Positions 24,685 to 33,659 of a stretch of 45,819 nt of DNA are shown here, one piece after another. Position numbers and translations under genes: made by a program. Source of the stretch: an uncultured Deinococcota bacterium (GTDB taxonomy: Bacteria > Deinococcota > Deinococci > Deinococcales > Trueperaceae); contig CAMZLP010000112.1 in NCBI GenBank assembly GCA_947311535.1, forward strand, positions 1 through 45,819, given 5' to 3'. The stretch's first letter is position 1; each line of letters starts with the position of its first letter. The notes beneath the pieces are model-generated. The model did no database searches and was not told where the DNA came from. It was given only the letters and a program-made list of their open reading frames with translations.

Positions 24685-25719
24685 ATGTTTGGATTAAGAC
24701 AAGAAATTGGAGTAGACTTAGGCACAGCAACTGTTTTGATATATAAAAAAGGCAAAGGCATAATGCTTCGTGAGCCTTCAGTGATTGCTATCGTTCGTGA
24801 TACTGGTGAGGTTAAAGCAGTTGGTGAAGAAGCATATCGCATGCTCGGTAGAACTCCTGGTAATATTGTAGCAGTAAGACCAATGCGCGACGGAGTAATT
24901 GCAGATTATGATATGACCGAGAAAATGCTACAGGCATTTATTAGAAAAGTAGTAACTGGTCCATCAAAAATATTTAAGCCAAATGTAATGGTCTGTGTAC
25001 CAGCCGGTGTAACCGAAGTAGAAAGACGTGCTGTTTTGCAAGCAACTCGTGAAGTTGGTGCTGGTAGAGCGTTTTTAATTGAAGAACCTCTCTCGGCAGC
25101 TATTGGTTCTGGGGTCAATATTGCTGAGCCAACTGGCTCTATGATTGTAGATATCGGCGGTGGTACTACTGATATTGCCGTAATTAGTTTGGGTGGAATT
25201 GTTGTTAGTGAATCTTTAAGAATTGCAGGTAACGAATTTGACGAGGCAATTATTCGCTATGTTCGCCATAAAGAAAACCTACTAATCGGTGATAGAACCG
25301 CCGAAGAAGTTAAAAAACGTATTGGTGCTGCTCTTATTATATCTGATGATGAAATAAAAGAGATGGAAGTCCGTGGTCGCGACTTAATTAATGGATTACC
25401 AAAAATGGTTACTATGAATAGCCAAGATATTGTCGAGGCCTTAAAAGAACCATTGCAAAAAATATCAGACGGTGTTAGAAGAGTTCTCGAGCTTTCTCCA
25501 CCAGAACTTGTTTCTGATATTATTGATCGTGGCATTATTATGACTGGTGGTGGCGCACTTTTACACAACTTTGATGAGTTATTAAGAGATGCCACAGGCA
25601 TACCGGTTGCCGTTGCTGAAAACTCAACAGATTGTGTAGCTCTTGGTACTGGTAAAGCACTTGATATGTTAAAGGTACTTAGCGACAATCTTATTTCTGA
25701 CAAATTCTTAAGGCGCTAA
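24685..25719 (+). CDS. mreB: Rod shape-determining protein MreB
   Basis: MreB is the bacterial actin that guides lateral wall synthesis at the inner membrane face. The protein is 344 residues with phosphate 1 '[29 protein letters not shown]', '[18 protein letters not shown]', '[14 protein letters not shown]', phosphate 2 '[21 protein letters not shown]', '[21 protein letters not shown]' and adenosine motif '[17 protein letters not shown]'. The N-terminal 'MFGLRQEIG' could be the membrane-binding part. A GGAGAAAAG site precedes the ATG. mreC and mreD do not follow; instead the lipid A genes start 22 bp downstream, linking wall and outer membrane genes on the chromosome. Confidence 0.96.
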   Translation: MFGLRQEIGVDLGTATVLIYKKGKGIMLREPSVIAIVRDTGEVKAVGEEAYRMLGRTPGNIVAVRPMRDGVIADYDMTEKMLQAFIRKVVTGPSKIFKPNVMVCVPAGVTEVERRAVLQATREVGAGRAFLIEEPLSAAIGSGVNIAEPTGSMIVDIGGGTTDIAVISLGGIVVSESLRIAGNEFDEAIIRYVRHKENLLIGDRTAEEVKKRIGAALIISDDEIKEMEVRGRDLINGLPKMVTMNSQDIVEALKEPLQKISDGVRRVLELSPPELVSDIIDRGIIMTGGGALLHNFDELLRDATGIPVAVAENSTDCVALGTGKALDMLKVLSDNLISDKFLRR

Positions 25720-25741
25720 AAGCTCACTAACTAAGTTTTAT

Positions 25742-26743
25742 ATGTCTATCGAATATAGCTCAGAACAATTAGCTGAAATTTTAGGCTCGAGCCTATCTGG
25801 CAGCTCACGCAAACTAAATAAGCTAGCGAATATTAGCAGTGCTGATATATATTCGGTAGTTGTCATTAATAATAAAAAGCAGCTCCTAGAAATTAGAGAC
25901 AAAGAAATTGGCTTAGTTGTATTAGCAAATGGCTTAGAGAGTAATTTAGATCATATTCATTGCCAAGACATTCGTTTTGCTTTTGCAAAATTAAGCCAAG
26001 TATTTGACAACAAGCCAGAAATTGCAGCGAGTATTCATGAATCTGCAATTATCCACCCGAGTGCAATTATTGCTCAAAATGTCAGCCTAGCTGAAAATGT
26101 AGTACTAAAAGCAGGCGTGCATATTCAAGAAAATAGCCAAATCGGTGCCAATACTGTTATTGGAGAAAACACAAGTATTGGCAAAGATTGCAAAATCTAT
26201 CCGTCTGTCAGTATTTACCCCAACTCTCAAATAAAAAATAGGGTAATTATCCATAGCGGAACTGTAATTGGCAGTGATGGTTTTGGCTACGCTCTTGGTC
26301 CAAAAGGTGCAGTAAAAATCCATCATTTAGGAAATGTAATTTTAGAAGATGATGTAGAAATTGGCTCTAATTGCTCCATTGACCGTGCCACCTTGGGTGC
26401 AACTATTATTGGTAGCCGTAGCAAAATTGATAATTTATGCCAAATTGCCCATAACGTGGTTTTAGGTAATGATTGCCTAATTGCTGCTTGTACAGTCATT
26501 GCTGGCAGTAGTACCGTGGGCAAGCGAGTGATTATGGGTGGTGGCGTAGGCGTGGTTGACCATGTAACAATTGGTGATGATGTAAAAATAAGAGGTTACT
26601 CCGGAGTAACCAAAAGTATACCTAGTGGGGAAACTTGGGCAGGTGAACCAGCAAGGCCATATAAAAAGTATAGCCGAAATATGTATTTACAAAATAGGCT
26701 CGAGCAAATCTGGCAGATAGTCAAAGAGCTAAAAAGTGATTAG
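25742..26743 (+). CDS. lpxD: UDP-3-O-acylglucosamine N-acyltransferase
   Basis: LpxD adds the N-linked acyl chain to UDP-3-O-acyl-glucosamine, the third step of lipid A synthesis. The 333-residue protein has an N-terminal uridine-binding domain (about 1-95). A left-handed beta helix of hexapeptide repeats follows (about 100-300), including '[28 protein letters not shown]' and the catalytic histidine region '[33 protein letters not shown]'. A C-terminal helix (about 305-333) is present. It starts 22 bp after mreB, with a weak TAAGTT close to the ATG. Its end overlaps the GTG of lpxC by eight bases. Confidence 0.95.
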   Translation: MSIEYSSEQLAEILGSSLSGSSRKLNKLANISSADIYSVVVINNKKQLLEIRDKEIGLVVLANGLESNLDHIHCQDIRFAFAKLSQVFDNKPEIAASIHESAIIHPSAIIAQNVSLAENVVLKAGVHIQENSQIGANTVIGENTSIGKDCKIYPSVSIYPNSQIKNRVIIHSGTVIGSDGFGYALGPKGAVKIHHLGNVILEDDVEIGSNCSIDRATLGATIIGSRSKIDNLCQIAHNVVLGNDCLIAACTVIAGSSTVGKRVIMGGGVGVVDHVTIGDDVKIRGYSGVTKSIPSGETWAGEPARPYKKYSRNMYLQNRLEQIWQIVKELKSD

Positions 26744-27494
26744 TGGTTATGGTGTACATAGTGGTAGCTTTTCAAAAGTAATTTTCCATGCTGAAGACGG
26801 TCCTATACGTTTTTTTAAAAATAATACTTACATTCCAGCTAAAATCGATTCGGTAATAGCAACTCCTCGCTGCACTGTTTTGGGCAAAAATAACGAGCAT
26901 ATAGCAGTGGTAGAGCACCTATTAGCAGCCTTACATGCTTTAAATTATTGGTCAGGAATTGTTATAGAAGTTCAAGGTGACGAGCTACCAATTCTAGACG
27001 GCTCTGCCAAAGAATGGTGGCAAGTTCTTAAAGAAATAAAAATACCTAAAAACATTCCAAAAGCTTTAAAGCTTAAAAAAATAATAGAACTTAAAAATAA
27101 TGGCACAGTGATAAAAGCTAGCCCAGCAAAACAAAGTTTAGAAGTAAAAGTTGACTACGAGCACCCTGCAATTGGCAGCCAAATTTGGCAAGGCTTGCAA
27201 AAAGATTATAAAGACTTAATGCCAGCCCGTACCTTTGGTTTTTTAAAAGAAGCAGAAGCACTAAAAAAGGCTGGACTTGCTAGACGAGTAAGCTTAGAAA
27301 ATGTTATCGTTTTCAACGATATGGGGCCAATACAAAAACTTCGCTTTAAAAATGAAATAGCTAGACATAAAGCCTTAGATGCAATTGGGGATTTTTATTT
27401 ACTTGCTTCCCCCTTAGAAGCTAAGCTAGAAATATCGCGTGGTTCGCATGAATCTCATATAAAATTTTTAAAATTACTTAGGCAGGAACTATGA
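26736..27494 (+). CDS. lpxC: UDP-3-O-acyl-N-acetylglucosamine deacetylase
   Basis: LpxC is the zinc-dependent committed step of lipid A synthesis. The protein is 252 residues, short against the usual ~300, the difference being a trimmed N-terminus and loops. Essential parts remain: '[15 protein letters not shown]', '[34 protein letters not shown]' with zinc ligand H61, 'MPARTFGFL', and '[35 protein letters not shown]' with the other zinc residues (RHKxLDxxGD) and a later catalytic His. The start is GTG at 26736, inside the end of lpxD, so translation is probably coupled. The next gene overlaps by four bases (ATGA). Confidence 0.93.
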   Translation: MISGYGVHSGSFSKVIFHAEDGPIRFFKNNTYIPAKIDSVIATPRCTVLGKNNEHIAVVEHLLAALHALNYWSGIVIEVQGDELPILDGSAKEWWQVLKEIKIPKNIPKALKLKKIIELKNNGTVIKASPAKQSLEVKVDYEHPAIGSQIWQGLQKDYKDLMPARTFGFLKEAEALKKAGLARRVSLENVIVFNDMGPIQKLRFKNEIARHKALDAIGDFYLLASPLEAKLEISRGSHESHIKFLKLLRQEL

Positions 27495-28465
27495 AAAAGA
27501 CTAGAGTAGCTGTTGTTGGTGTAGGAGTAATGGGGCATTATCACGCAAATATTTACGCCAGCTTGCCGCAAACTAAACTTGTCGCCATAGTTGACCCACG
27601 CTTAGAGCGAAGAATAGAATTAGAAACCGCTTATAACATTAACAGCTATCAAAACCACCATGATTTATTAAAAAATGAAAATATCGAAGCAGTTAGCCTA
27701 GCAACCCCTACCAGCCTACATTTTGAAATTGCAAAAGATATTTTACTGGCTGGCAAACATCTACTAATTGAAAAACCTATTGCCTCTACTGTAGCTCAGG
27801 CTCGAGAATTAATTAATATTAGCAATGAAAAAGATTTAATTTTGCAAGTTGGTCATATAACCCGCTTTTATAAAGCTATAAGATTACTAAAAGAAAAAAT
27901 CAACAAACCTTATTTAATAGAAGCAAGAAGGCTAAGCCCAAACGGTCGTATTGTCGATGTCGGTGTGATTTTGGATCTAATGATTCATGATATTGATATT
28001 ATAATGGGTCTTGTTGATTCTGAAATATCTGAGCTAAACGTTTCTGGTCAATTTTTAAAAGATACAGATTTAGAAGATGTTGCCACTGCCCATATCGAAT
28101 TTGAAAATGGCTGTATTGCTAACTTATTGGCAAGCCGAGCCGCATCTGATGTTCAAAGGGAATTAGACATTTTTGAAAAAGATCAGACATTGCATCTAAA
28201 CTTTTCTCAGGCACCATATACCGAACTAATTATACAAAGACCAATCACAGATAATTTTGGAGAAATCCACCTACAAACTGATTCACGAAAAATATTAGAA
28301 GAAAACCCATTAAAAGAAGAAATTAGTCATTTCTTAGGGCGGATTCGTGATAATACCGAACCAATTGGTACCACTGACGATGACCTGCGTTCATTAGAAT
28401 TAGCAAGAAGAATGATAGACATGCTCAAGCAAAAGCAAAATAAAAAAGATATCATTAAAAAATGA
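27491..28465 (+). CDS. Gfo/Idh/MocA-family oxidoreductase inside the lipid A operon
   Basis: The protein is 324 residues. It has an N-terminal NAD(P) Rossmann domain, 'VAVVGVGVMGHYHANIYASLP' (about 5-25), with the downstream 'KHLLIEKPIASTVAQARELI' holding the EKP motif of the family. A C-terminal alpha/beta domain follows with 'VGVILDLMIHDIDIIMGLVDSEI'. Members oxidise or reduce a sugar or cyclitol ring. ATGA overlaps join it to both lpxC and fabZ, so it is a true operon member and plausibly modifies a UDP-sugar or sugar substituent of lipid A or LPS. GnnA-type UDP-GlcNAc 3-dehydrogenases belong to this superfamily and sit near lpx genes; that is a hypothesis here, as no GnnB aminotransferase is adjacent. 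Confidence 0.88.
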   Translation: MKKTRVAVVGVGVMGHYHANIYASLPQTKLVAIVDPRLERRIELETAYNINSYQNHHDLLKNENIEAVSLATPTSLHFEIAKDILLAGKHLLIEKPIASTVAQARELINISNEKDLILQVGHITRFYKAIRLLKEKINKPYLIEARRLSPNGRIVDVGVILDLMIHDIDIIMGLVDSEISELNVSGQFLKDTDLEDVATAHIEFENGCIANLLASRAASDVQRELDIFEKDQTLHLNFSQAPYTELIIQRPITDNFGEIHLQTDSRKILEENPLKEEISHFLGRIRDNTEPIGTTDDDLRSLELARRMIDMLKQKQNKKDIIKK

Positions 28466-28875
28466 CAGATATAAAAAAATACCTTCCTCACCGCTTTCCC
28501 TTTTTACTAGTTGATAAATTTGTTTTCCAAAAGGGCGATAACTTTGAATGCTTGAAAAATGTTTCTAATAATGAATCGTTTTTTCAGGGGCATTTTCCGG
28601 GCGAGCCGGTAATGCCTGGAGTATTAATAATCGAGGCCTTGGCTCAGGCATCTGCAATTGGGCTTAGCCTACGTGAGGGTAAAGAAGATGTAGGCACTGG
28701 CTATTTTGTCGCCCTTGATAAAGTTAAATTCAAAAGAAAAGTAGTTCCTGGTGACCAATTACGCCTTACTGGTACAATTTTAATGTTTCGCCGAGGTCTT
28801 TGTAAGGTAGCTGCCAAGGCTTATGTTGAAGATGATCTTGCCGCAGAGGCTTTGATTAGCTTTATCTATAAATAA
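28462..28875 (+). CDS. fabZ: 3-hydroxyacyl-ACP dehydratase
   Basis: FabZ dehydrates 3-hydroxyacyl-ACP in fatty acid elongation and competes with LpxA for the same 3-hydroxyacyl-ACP, which explains its common place beside lpxA. The 137-residue hot-dog-fold protein has 'LPHRFPFLLVDK', the catalytic histidine in 'FFQGHFPGEPVMPGVLIIEALAQAS' and the catalytic glutamate in 'IEALAQ'. 'YFVALDKVKFKRKVVPGDQL' is also typical. It overlaps the upstream oxidoreductase (ATGA), and its TAA shares a base with the lpxA ATG. Confidence 0.96.
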   Translation: MTDIKKYLPHRFPFLLVDKFVFQKGDNFECLKNVSNNESFFQGHFPGEPVMPGVLIIEALAQASAIGLSLREGKEDVGTGYFVALDKVKFKRKVVPGDQLRLTGTILMFRRGLCKVAAKAYVEDDLAAEALISFIYK

Positions 28876-29630
28876 TGATTCATAATACTGCTATTGTCTC
28901 AAAAAAGGCTCAAATTGCTAAAAACGTAAAAATTGGTCCATTTGTAGTTATTGAAGATGATGTAGTAATTGATAGCAATACTAAAATATTAGCTGGTAGT
29001 ATTCTTCAAAATGGTAGCCGTATTGGCAAAAACTGCTATATCGGCCCATATGCAAGTATTGCAACTATCCCCATGGACAATCATTTTAACAATGAAACTA
29101 GCTTTGTGATTATAGAAGATAATGTGCAGATACGCAATTATGTAACTATTAGCAGAGCTAGCGGTAAAGACAAAAGCACAGTTATTGGCTCTAAGACTAT
29201 GATAATGTCATTTGTCCATGTTTCACATAATTGTAAAATAGGTCAAGAAGTTGTGATTGTATCAGGTGTTAGATTGGGTGGGCATATAGAACTTGGTGAT
29301 TATGCTTTTTTAAGTGCTAACAGCTTAGTTCATCAGTTTTGCCGAATTGGGCAATATGCAATCACGTCAGCCGGAAGTGGCATTAACCGTGATGTTTTAC
29401 CCTTTAGTATGGTATATGGGCATCAGGCAAAACATTATCGCTTAAATAAAATTGGCTTAGAGCGACGTGGCATAGTAGGAGAACGCTACAAATTAATTGA
29501 AAAAGCTATTAGAGCTTTTAGAAAAAAAGACTGGGATTTATTAAATGAACTTTCAAATCAAAGTGATGATGTAAAAGATATGCTCGAGTTTAAACAAAGC
29601 TCACAAAGAGGCTTATTATCTTTTGTTTAA
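28875..29630 (+). CDS. lpxA: UDP-N-acetylglucosamine O-acyltransferase
   Basis: LpxA starts lipid A synthesis by moving a 3-hydroxyacyl group from ACP to UDP-GlcNAc (or its 3-amino analogue). The 251-residue protein is a hexapeptide beta helix: 'MIHNTAIVSKKAQIAKNVKIGPFVVIEDDVVID' and 'GSRIGKNCYIGPYASI'. The catalytic histidine is in 'FVHVSHNCKIG', followed by 'HIELGDYAFLSANSLVHQFCRIGQYA' and 'SGINRDVLPFSMVYGHQA'. The C-terminal helical part is 'LERRGIVGERYKLIEKAIRAFRKKD'. The length is near the usual 260. It ends the tight lpxD-lpxC-oxidoreductase-fabZ-lpxA group. Confidence 0.95.
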   Translation: MIHNTAIVSKKAQIAKNVKIGPFVVIEDDVVIDSNTKILAGSILQNGSRIGKNCYIGPYASIATIPMDNHFNNETSFVIIEDNVQIRNYVTISRASGKDKSTVIGSKTMIMSFVHVSHNCKIGQEVVIVSGVRLGGHIELGDYAFLSANSLVHQFCRIGQYAITSAGSGINRDVLPFSMVYGHQAKHYRLNKIGLERRGIVGERYKLIEKAIRAFRKKDWDLLNELSNQSDDVKDMLEFKQSSQRGLLSFV

Positions 29631-29684
29631 AGATAATAGCAAATTTTAAAATCTTAGCCTACTAAATGCAGCGCAATAATCACG

Positions 29685-29690
29685 TAAAAT
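29685..29690 (+). promoter_or_regulatory. -10 box TAAAAT before the LpxB-like gene
   Basis: TAAAAT ends 10 bp before the ATG at 29701, and there is no Shine-Dalgarno. It could give a separate transcript for lpxB-like, exporter and methyltransferase. Confidence 0.4.
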
Positions 29691-29700
29691 TGGTTTATTA

Positions 29701-30900
29701 ATGGAAGCGATACTTGTTAGCAATGGCCCTGGAGAATTATATACTTGGGTAAAACCAATCCTTAAAGAATTAAAACAAAATTACCCAGAGATTGATATTT
29801 CTATTTGCTTAATTCCTTGTCAGTTTGCGAGTGGAGATGAGTACAAAATTGCTCAGGAGTTTTCTCCAAAAAATATTAGTTCTGTAAAAGAATTTATGAA
29901 ATTTTTGACCACTGGCAAACTACCTGAGGGCTTAGGAAAAAGTAAAGATGGTTTCGTAATAAGCCTTGGTGGCAATGCCAATTTTGCTATTAAGCTAGCT
30001 GAAAAATTGAATTACAAAAGCTATTACTATAGCTTTAACCCTTTTTGGAACAAAAAATTAACTAGAGCCTTTGCCCATGATGAAAAAAGATTAAAAAAAA
30101 TGAAGCGGCTTGCTGCAAAGAATAATCAGGTTTTGCTGGTTGGCAACTTAGTTGCCGATGCAGTTAGTTTAGAAGAGAATATCGAAATATCAGGGAACCC
30201 GAAAATTTTATTGTTTGCAGGCTCGAGGAATCTGCATTCGATATCTTTAATACCCCTGATAATCGGCGTTGCTGATATTTTAGGTCAAAACTACAAAAAT
30301 GCCAGCTTTATCTGGCCAGTTAGTGGCTTATTATCAAAAGAAACAATAGAGCAAGGTATTGCCGGGACTAGTAAAGATGTTTTAGGGGGGATGTCTGGCA
30401 TACAGCAAGATAATTATATAATTAGCCCAAACGGTATTAAAATAGAAATGCTTAATGAGCAAAAACGCTATGCTTATATGAAATCAGCTGACTTGGCAAT
30501 TACTATACCGGGTACTAACACCTTAGAATTAGGTATTTCTGGGCTTCCTGCTATTGTAATATTACCTGTAAATAAGCTCGAGCATATCCCCCTAGAAGGC
30601 TTAGGCCAATGGTTGGGTTATATACCGTTAGTTGGTAAATATCTAAAACGCTATAGCGTAAAATTATTTTTAGATGGCTTAAAAATCCCATTTTCTCTTC
30701 CTAATCGCTTTAGTGGGCAGGATTTAATGCTTGAGTTAAAAGGCAAAATCAGCCCCGAGCGAGTTGCTGAGCAAGCTATAAAATTATTAAACAATAAATC
30801 CGAAATGATACGCAGACGTGAAGGCTTAAAAGCCACTATGCCAAAAGCAGGCGCAGCTCACAAAATAGTAGAAAGTATTATGAGTGATTTTGATGCTTGA
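29701..30900 (+). CDS. LpxB-like lipid-A-disaccharide synthase related glycosyltransferase
   Basis: The protein is 399 residues with the GT-B look of the LpxB superfamily. The N-terminus 'ILVSNGPGELYTWVKPILKEL' differs from the classical 'AGEPSGDLHG' of LpxB and resembles the LpxB-related proteins of cyanobacteria and some other phyla. The C-terminal half keeps the typical 'KSADLAITIPGTNTLELGISGLPAIVILPVNKLEH' block that binds UDP-sugar. In LpxB the enzyme joins UDP-2,3-diacylglucosamine and lipid X with UDP as the leaving group. The position right after lpxA, before an MsbA-like exporter, supports that role, but the divergence leaves room for another acceptor. It ends eight bases inside the next gene. 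Confidence 0.75.
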   Translation: MEAILVSNGPGELYTWVKPILKELKQNYPEIDISICLIPCQFASGDEYKIAQEFSPKNISSVKEFMKFLTTGKLPEGLGKSKDGFVISLGGNANFAIKLAEKLNYKSYYYSFNPFWNKKLTRAFAHDEKRLKKMKRLAAKNNQVLLVGNLVADAVSLEENIEISGNPKILLFAGSRNLHSISLIPLIIGVADILGQNYKNASFIWPVSGLLSKETIEQGIAGTSKDVLGGMSGIQQDNYIISPNGIKIEMLNEQKRYAYMKSADLAITIPGTNTLELGISGLPAIVILPVNKLEHIPLEGLGQWLGYIPLVGKYLKRYSVKLFLDGLKIPFSLPNRFSGQDLMLELKGKISPERVAEQAIKLLNNKSEMIRRREGLKATMPKAGAAHKIVESIMSDFDA

Positions 30901-32506
30901 TTTACTCTTTCCTAAAGATAAATTATTATTAATTGGTGGCATAGCTGCGATTTTAAACGCTATTGTCAGAGTTGCCATAGTTCCAGTTTTACTCACTCCA
31001 TTAATAGACAGAGTATTTAAACAAGCTCAGCTCGAACAGCTCAATGAAATCTTAATTCTTGGTTTTCTCTTAATAATATTTGGAGCAATTATGCTCTTTA
31101 TTCAAGATGGCTCTTTGGCAAGCTTAGCTGCCAAAACCTCGTCAAAAGCAAAAGCAATAGTTTTTCAGAACTTATTAAAAAGGCAAGTTGGAGAACTAGG
31201 CTCGAGCAGTGGTGGTCTAACAAGCCGCATAATAAATGATTTAAAAGATATTGAAATCTATTTGCAATATGGCATAGGCAGCCTAATTGCGGAGTCCGTT
31301 ACGGTATTGGGCATTTTATTGCTATTATTCAAAACCGATTTTGGGGCAACATTAATCCTTTTTGCCTTAATAATACCGTTGGTTTTAGTTCTTAGGGCTA
31401 TTGGGGATAGGCTCGAGCAAAGCAGCCTTAAATCTCAGGCAAGTACCGAAGAGCTTGGTAATCATTTTCAAGAAGCTTTTAAGCACCACAGTAGTATAAG
31501 GGCGTTTTTTGCTGATAAATTTATCTTTGGACGTTTTAGTAAAGAAAATAAAAATTTAGAAAAACTTATGATAAAAAGAGGTATTCTTGCATCAGCCCAA
31601 ACGCCTATTACTCAAATACTAGCCTATATTGCCATAGCAATTTTGATATATATCCTTAGTCAAAAAGTAATCACTGACAGGCTCAGCTTAGGTGCAATGA
31701 TTGGCTATTTGACCTTAGTAACACTAACAACAACTCCAGCTCAATTGTTACCACGAGCGTTTGCACTCTATAAACAAGCCCTATCCGCTAACAAAAGGTT
31801 AAATGATTTAATCATTAAAGAAGATGCAGAAAAAACTTCTCAATTTGAAGTAGCTGGCTTAGAAATAGTTGGTCTAAGCCATTCTTATGAAAATAATATT
31901 GTCTTAGAAGATATAAATATTGATTTTGGATCAAAAGGTTTAGTAGCAATAGTTGGCGAAAGTGGAGCAGGTAAAAGCAGCCTATTAAAAATATTGTTGA
32001 GCTTTATTAAAACAAAAACAGGTTTAATACTAACAAATAATAAAGATATTAAAGATCTCAATGAAAAAAGCTTTCGAGAGCAAATTAGCTATGTTTCTCA
32101 ATCAACCGAGCTTTTGCAAGCAAGCATTAAAGATAATATATGTTTAGGGCGTGATTATACTGAGCATGAGATTAATCAAGTTTTAAAAGAATTACAGCTT
32201 GCTAAAAAAATCGACTCTTTAGAGCACGGGCTCGAGCATAAGCTCTTAGAAGATGGCGAGGGCATCTCGGGTGGTGAACGCCAAAGAATAGCTATAGCCA
32301 GAGCAGTAATTTCAAAACCAAAAATCTTATTATTAGATGAACCAACTGCAAACCTAGACCGTGAAAATTCAAAACTAATTATTAGTTTTTTACAAAAGCA
32401 AGCCAAAAAATGCCTGATAATTATAGTCTCACATCAGGCAGATTTGCTAGAATTTGCTGAGCAAATCTATGAGCTCAAAGATAGAAAGATGAGTAGGCTA
32501 AAATGA
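30893..32506 (+). CDS. MsbA-like ABC exporter (fused TM and ATPase domains)
   Basis: The protein is about 537 residues from ATG 30893; an upstream GTG at 30884 also fits. A six-helix transmembrane domain (about 1-295) is followed by a nucleotide-binding domain. That domain has Walker A 'IVGESGAGKSSLLKILL', the Q-loop region 'REQISYVSQSTEL', signature 'GEGISGGERQRIAIARA', Walker B 'KILLLDEPTANLD' and switch 'IIIVSHQADL'. The half-transporter layout matches MsbA, the lipid A flippase, and its place after the LpxB-like gene supports that substrate. Generic ABCB-type export cannot be excluded by sequence. The ATG of the following methyltransferase overlaps its stop (ATGA). Confidence 0.85.
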   Translation: MLDLLFPKDKLLLIGGIAAILNAIVRVAIVPVLLTPLIDRVFKQAQLEQLNEILILGFLLIIFGAIMLFIQDGSLASLAAKTSSKAKAIVFQNLLKRQVGELGSSSGGLTSRIINDLKDIEIYLQYGIGSLIAESVTVLGILLLLFKTDFGATLILFALIIPLVLVLRAIGDRLEQSSLKSQASTEELGNHFQEAFKHHSSIRAFFADKFIFGRFSKENKNLEKLMIKRGILASAQTPITQILAYIAIAILIYILSQKVITDRLSLGAMIGYLTLVTLTTTPAQLLPRAFALYKQALSANKRLNDLIIKEDAEKTSQFEVAGLEIVGLSHSYENNIVLEDINIDFGSKGLVAIVGESGAGKSSLLKILLSFIKTKTGLILTNNKDIKDLNEKSFREQISYVSQSTELLQASIKDNICLGRDYTEHEINQVLKELQLAKKIDSLEHGLEHKLLEDGEGISGGERQRIAIARAVISKPKILLLDEPTANLDRENSKLIISFLQKQAKKCLIIIVSHQADLLEFAEQIYELKDRKMSRLK

Positions 32507-33234
32507 TTTATAATTTCCCAGAATTTTATGAGCAGCAATATGCAAACTATTTTGATGATATTAACTTTTATGGCAGATTAGCCATAGATTATGGTGGACC
32601 AGTTTTGGAAATTGGTTCTGGCACAGCTAGGTTGTCAATTGCTTTAGCAAAACGAGGGCTCGAGCTTATTGGCATTGATAATTCAAAAAATATGCTCGAG
32701 TATGCCCAAAATAAAATCCAGCAAGAAAATCTAAGCGAGCTAGTTAAGCTATATAACTTAGACATGCAGAACTTTTCTTTTTCTAAAAAATTTCCACTTA
32801 TCCTAGCTCCATTTAATGTTTTAGCACATGCATATACGCTCGAAGCTCAAGACAAAGTTTTTACAAATATTAAAAACCATTTGGCTGACGGTGGAGTCTT
32901 TGCACTGGATATGTTCAACCCTAATTTTAGTCAATTAGACAGATTGAAAATAGTACCTGAATGGCAGCATATTAGCAACGATAAAAGCGAGCTTTTTGTT
33001 TACCAAAGCTTAGATGAAGACAGACAAATTATCAGCTCAAAATATTATTTGGATAATTTAAAAGATGGTGTTTTGCAAAGAAAAACGTCAATATTAAAGC
33101 AACGTTACTACCATCGCTATGAATTGGAGCGTGCCTTAGACAATGCTGGATTTAAAAATTTAAAATTCTATGGTGATTTTGATAAAACAATTTATAGCAG
33201 TGCAAAACCTCATTTAATTGTGATCGCAAAATGA
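32503..33234 (+). CDS. Class I SAM-dependent methyltransferase
   Basis: The protein is 243 residues. Motif I 'PVLEIGSGTARLSIALAKRGLELIGIDNSKNML' (about 31-63) and the following 'NLDMQNFSFSKKFPLILAPFNVLAHAYTLEAQDKVF' show a Methyltransf_25-type Rossmann methyltransferase using S-adenosylmethionine. The acceptor is unknown. It overlaps the exporter stop by four bases, so it is the last gene of the lipid A region and may act on an envelope molecule. Two CTCGAG palindrome sites (32658, 32695) occur within 40 bases inside it, encoding Leu-Glu both times. About 425 bp without genes follow. Confidence 0.85.
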   Translation: MIYNFPEFYEQQYANYFDDINFYGRLAIDYGGPVLEIGSGTARLSIALAKRGLELIGIDNSKNMLEYAQNKIQQENLSELVKLYNLDMQNFSFSKKFPLILAPFNVLAHAYTLEAQDKVFTNIKNHLADGGVFALDMFNPNFSQLDRLKIVPEWQHISNDKSELFVYQSLDEDRQIISSKYYLDNLKDGVLQRKTSILKQRYYHRYELERALDNAGFKNLKFYGDFDKTIYSSAKPHLIVIAK

Positions 33235-33352
33235 TATTTATTTGTATAGCTAGACCATTTTTCTTTTGGCATAAGGGTTGTTAATAGCAAATTCAGTTAA
33301 CTACCTCTTTTATAAACACTTTACCGAGTTATTTCCTGTGTTCATAATTCAG

Positions 33353-33388
33353 AATATAGTAGGAATTAAGAATATAGTAGGAATTAAG
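33353..33388. repeat. Two perfect tandem 18-bp repeats in a gene-free stretch
   Basis: The unit AATATAGTAGGAATTAAG is present at 33353-33370 and 33371-33388, followed by a decaying GAATTAGGAGTTAGGAA. It opens the repeat-rich part of the 425-bp gap 33235-33659. No ORF, RNA gene or promoter other than that of folE is visible in the gap. Confidence 0.85.
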
Positions 33389-33435
33389 AATTAGGAGTTA
33401 GGAAAAAAATATCCTTTACCCTTCATTCTTTATCC

Positions 33436-33477
33436 TTTTTACCCATCACTTTTTACCCATCACTTTTTACCCATCAC
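33436..33477. repeat. Three perfect tandem 14-bp repeats (TTTTTACCCATCAC)
   Basis: Contiguous units lie at 33436-33449, 33450-33463 and 33464-33477. They sit in a pyrimidine-rich top strand running about 33415-33575. There are no spacers, so this is not a CRISPR array. Confidence 0.9.
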
Positions 33478-33557
33478 TTTTCACTACCTTTTTCCCCTTT
33501 ATCCCTTCTCCTTTCCCCTCATCGCTTTTCATTTTTCACTTTTCACTACCTTTTTCC
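33475..33557. repeat. Pair of identical 21-bp direct repeats in a polypyrimidine tract
   Basis: A 21-bp sequence starting CACTTTTCACTACC and ending TTTTTCC occurs at 33475-33495 and 33537-33557. The top strand between and around the copies is almost only C and T. Strand-slippage growth or a DNA-structure role are possible. Confidence 0.8.
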
Positions 33558-33648
33558 GCTTTGTCCTTTGTCATAATTTGATAAGTAGGATCTTTCTTGA
33601 GTTTGGTATTAGATAAAACAAAAGACAATATCGCTTTTAGCTATTAGT

Positions 33649-33654
33649 TATAGT
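33649..33654 (+). promoter_or_regulatory. -10 box TATAGT for folE, leaderless
   Basis: TATAGT ends 5 bp before the ATG at 33660; there is no Shine-Dalgarno. Confidence 0.5.
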
Positions 33655-33659
33655 GGCTA

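Noticed and set aside
33436-33477. Tandem repeats considered as a CRISPR array
   Set aside because: The 14-bp units are contiguous with no unique spacers, and there are no cas genes.
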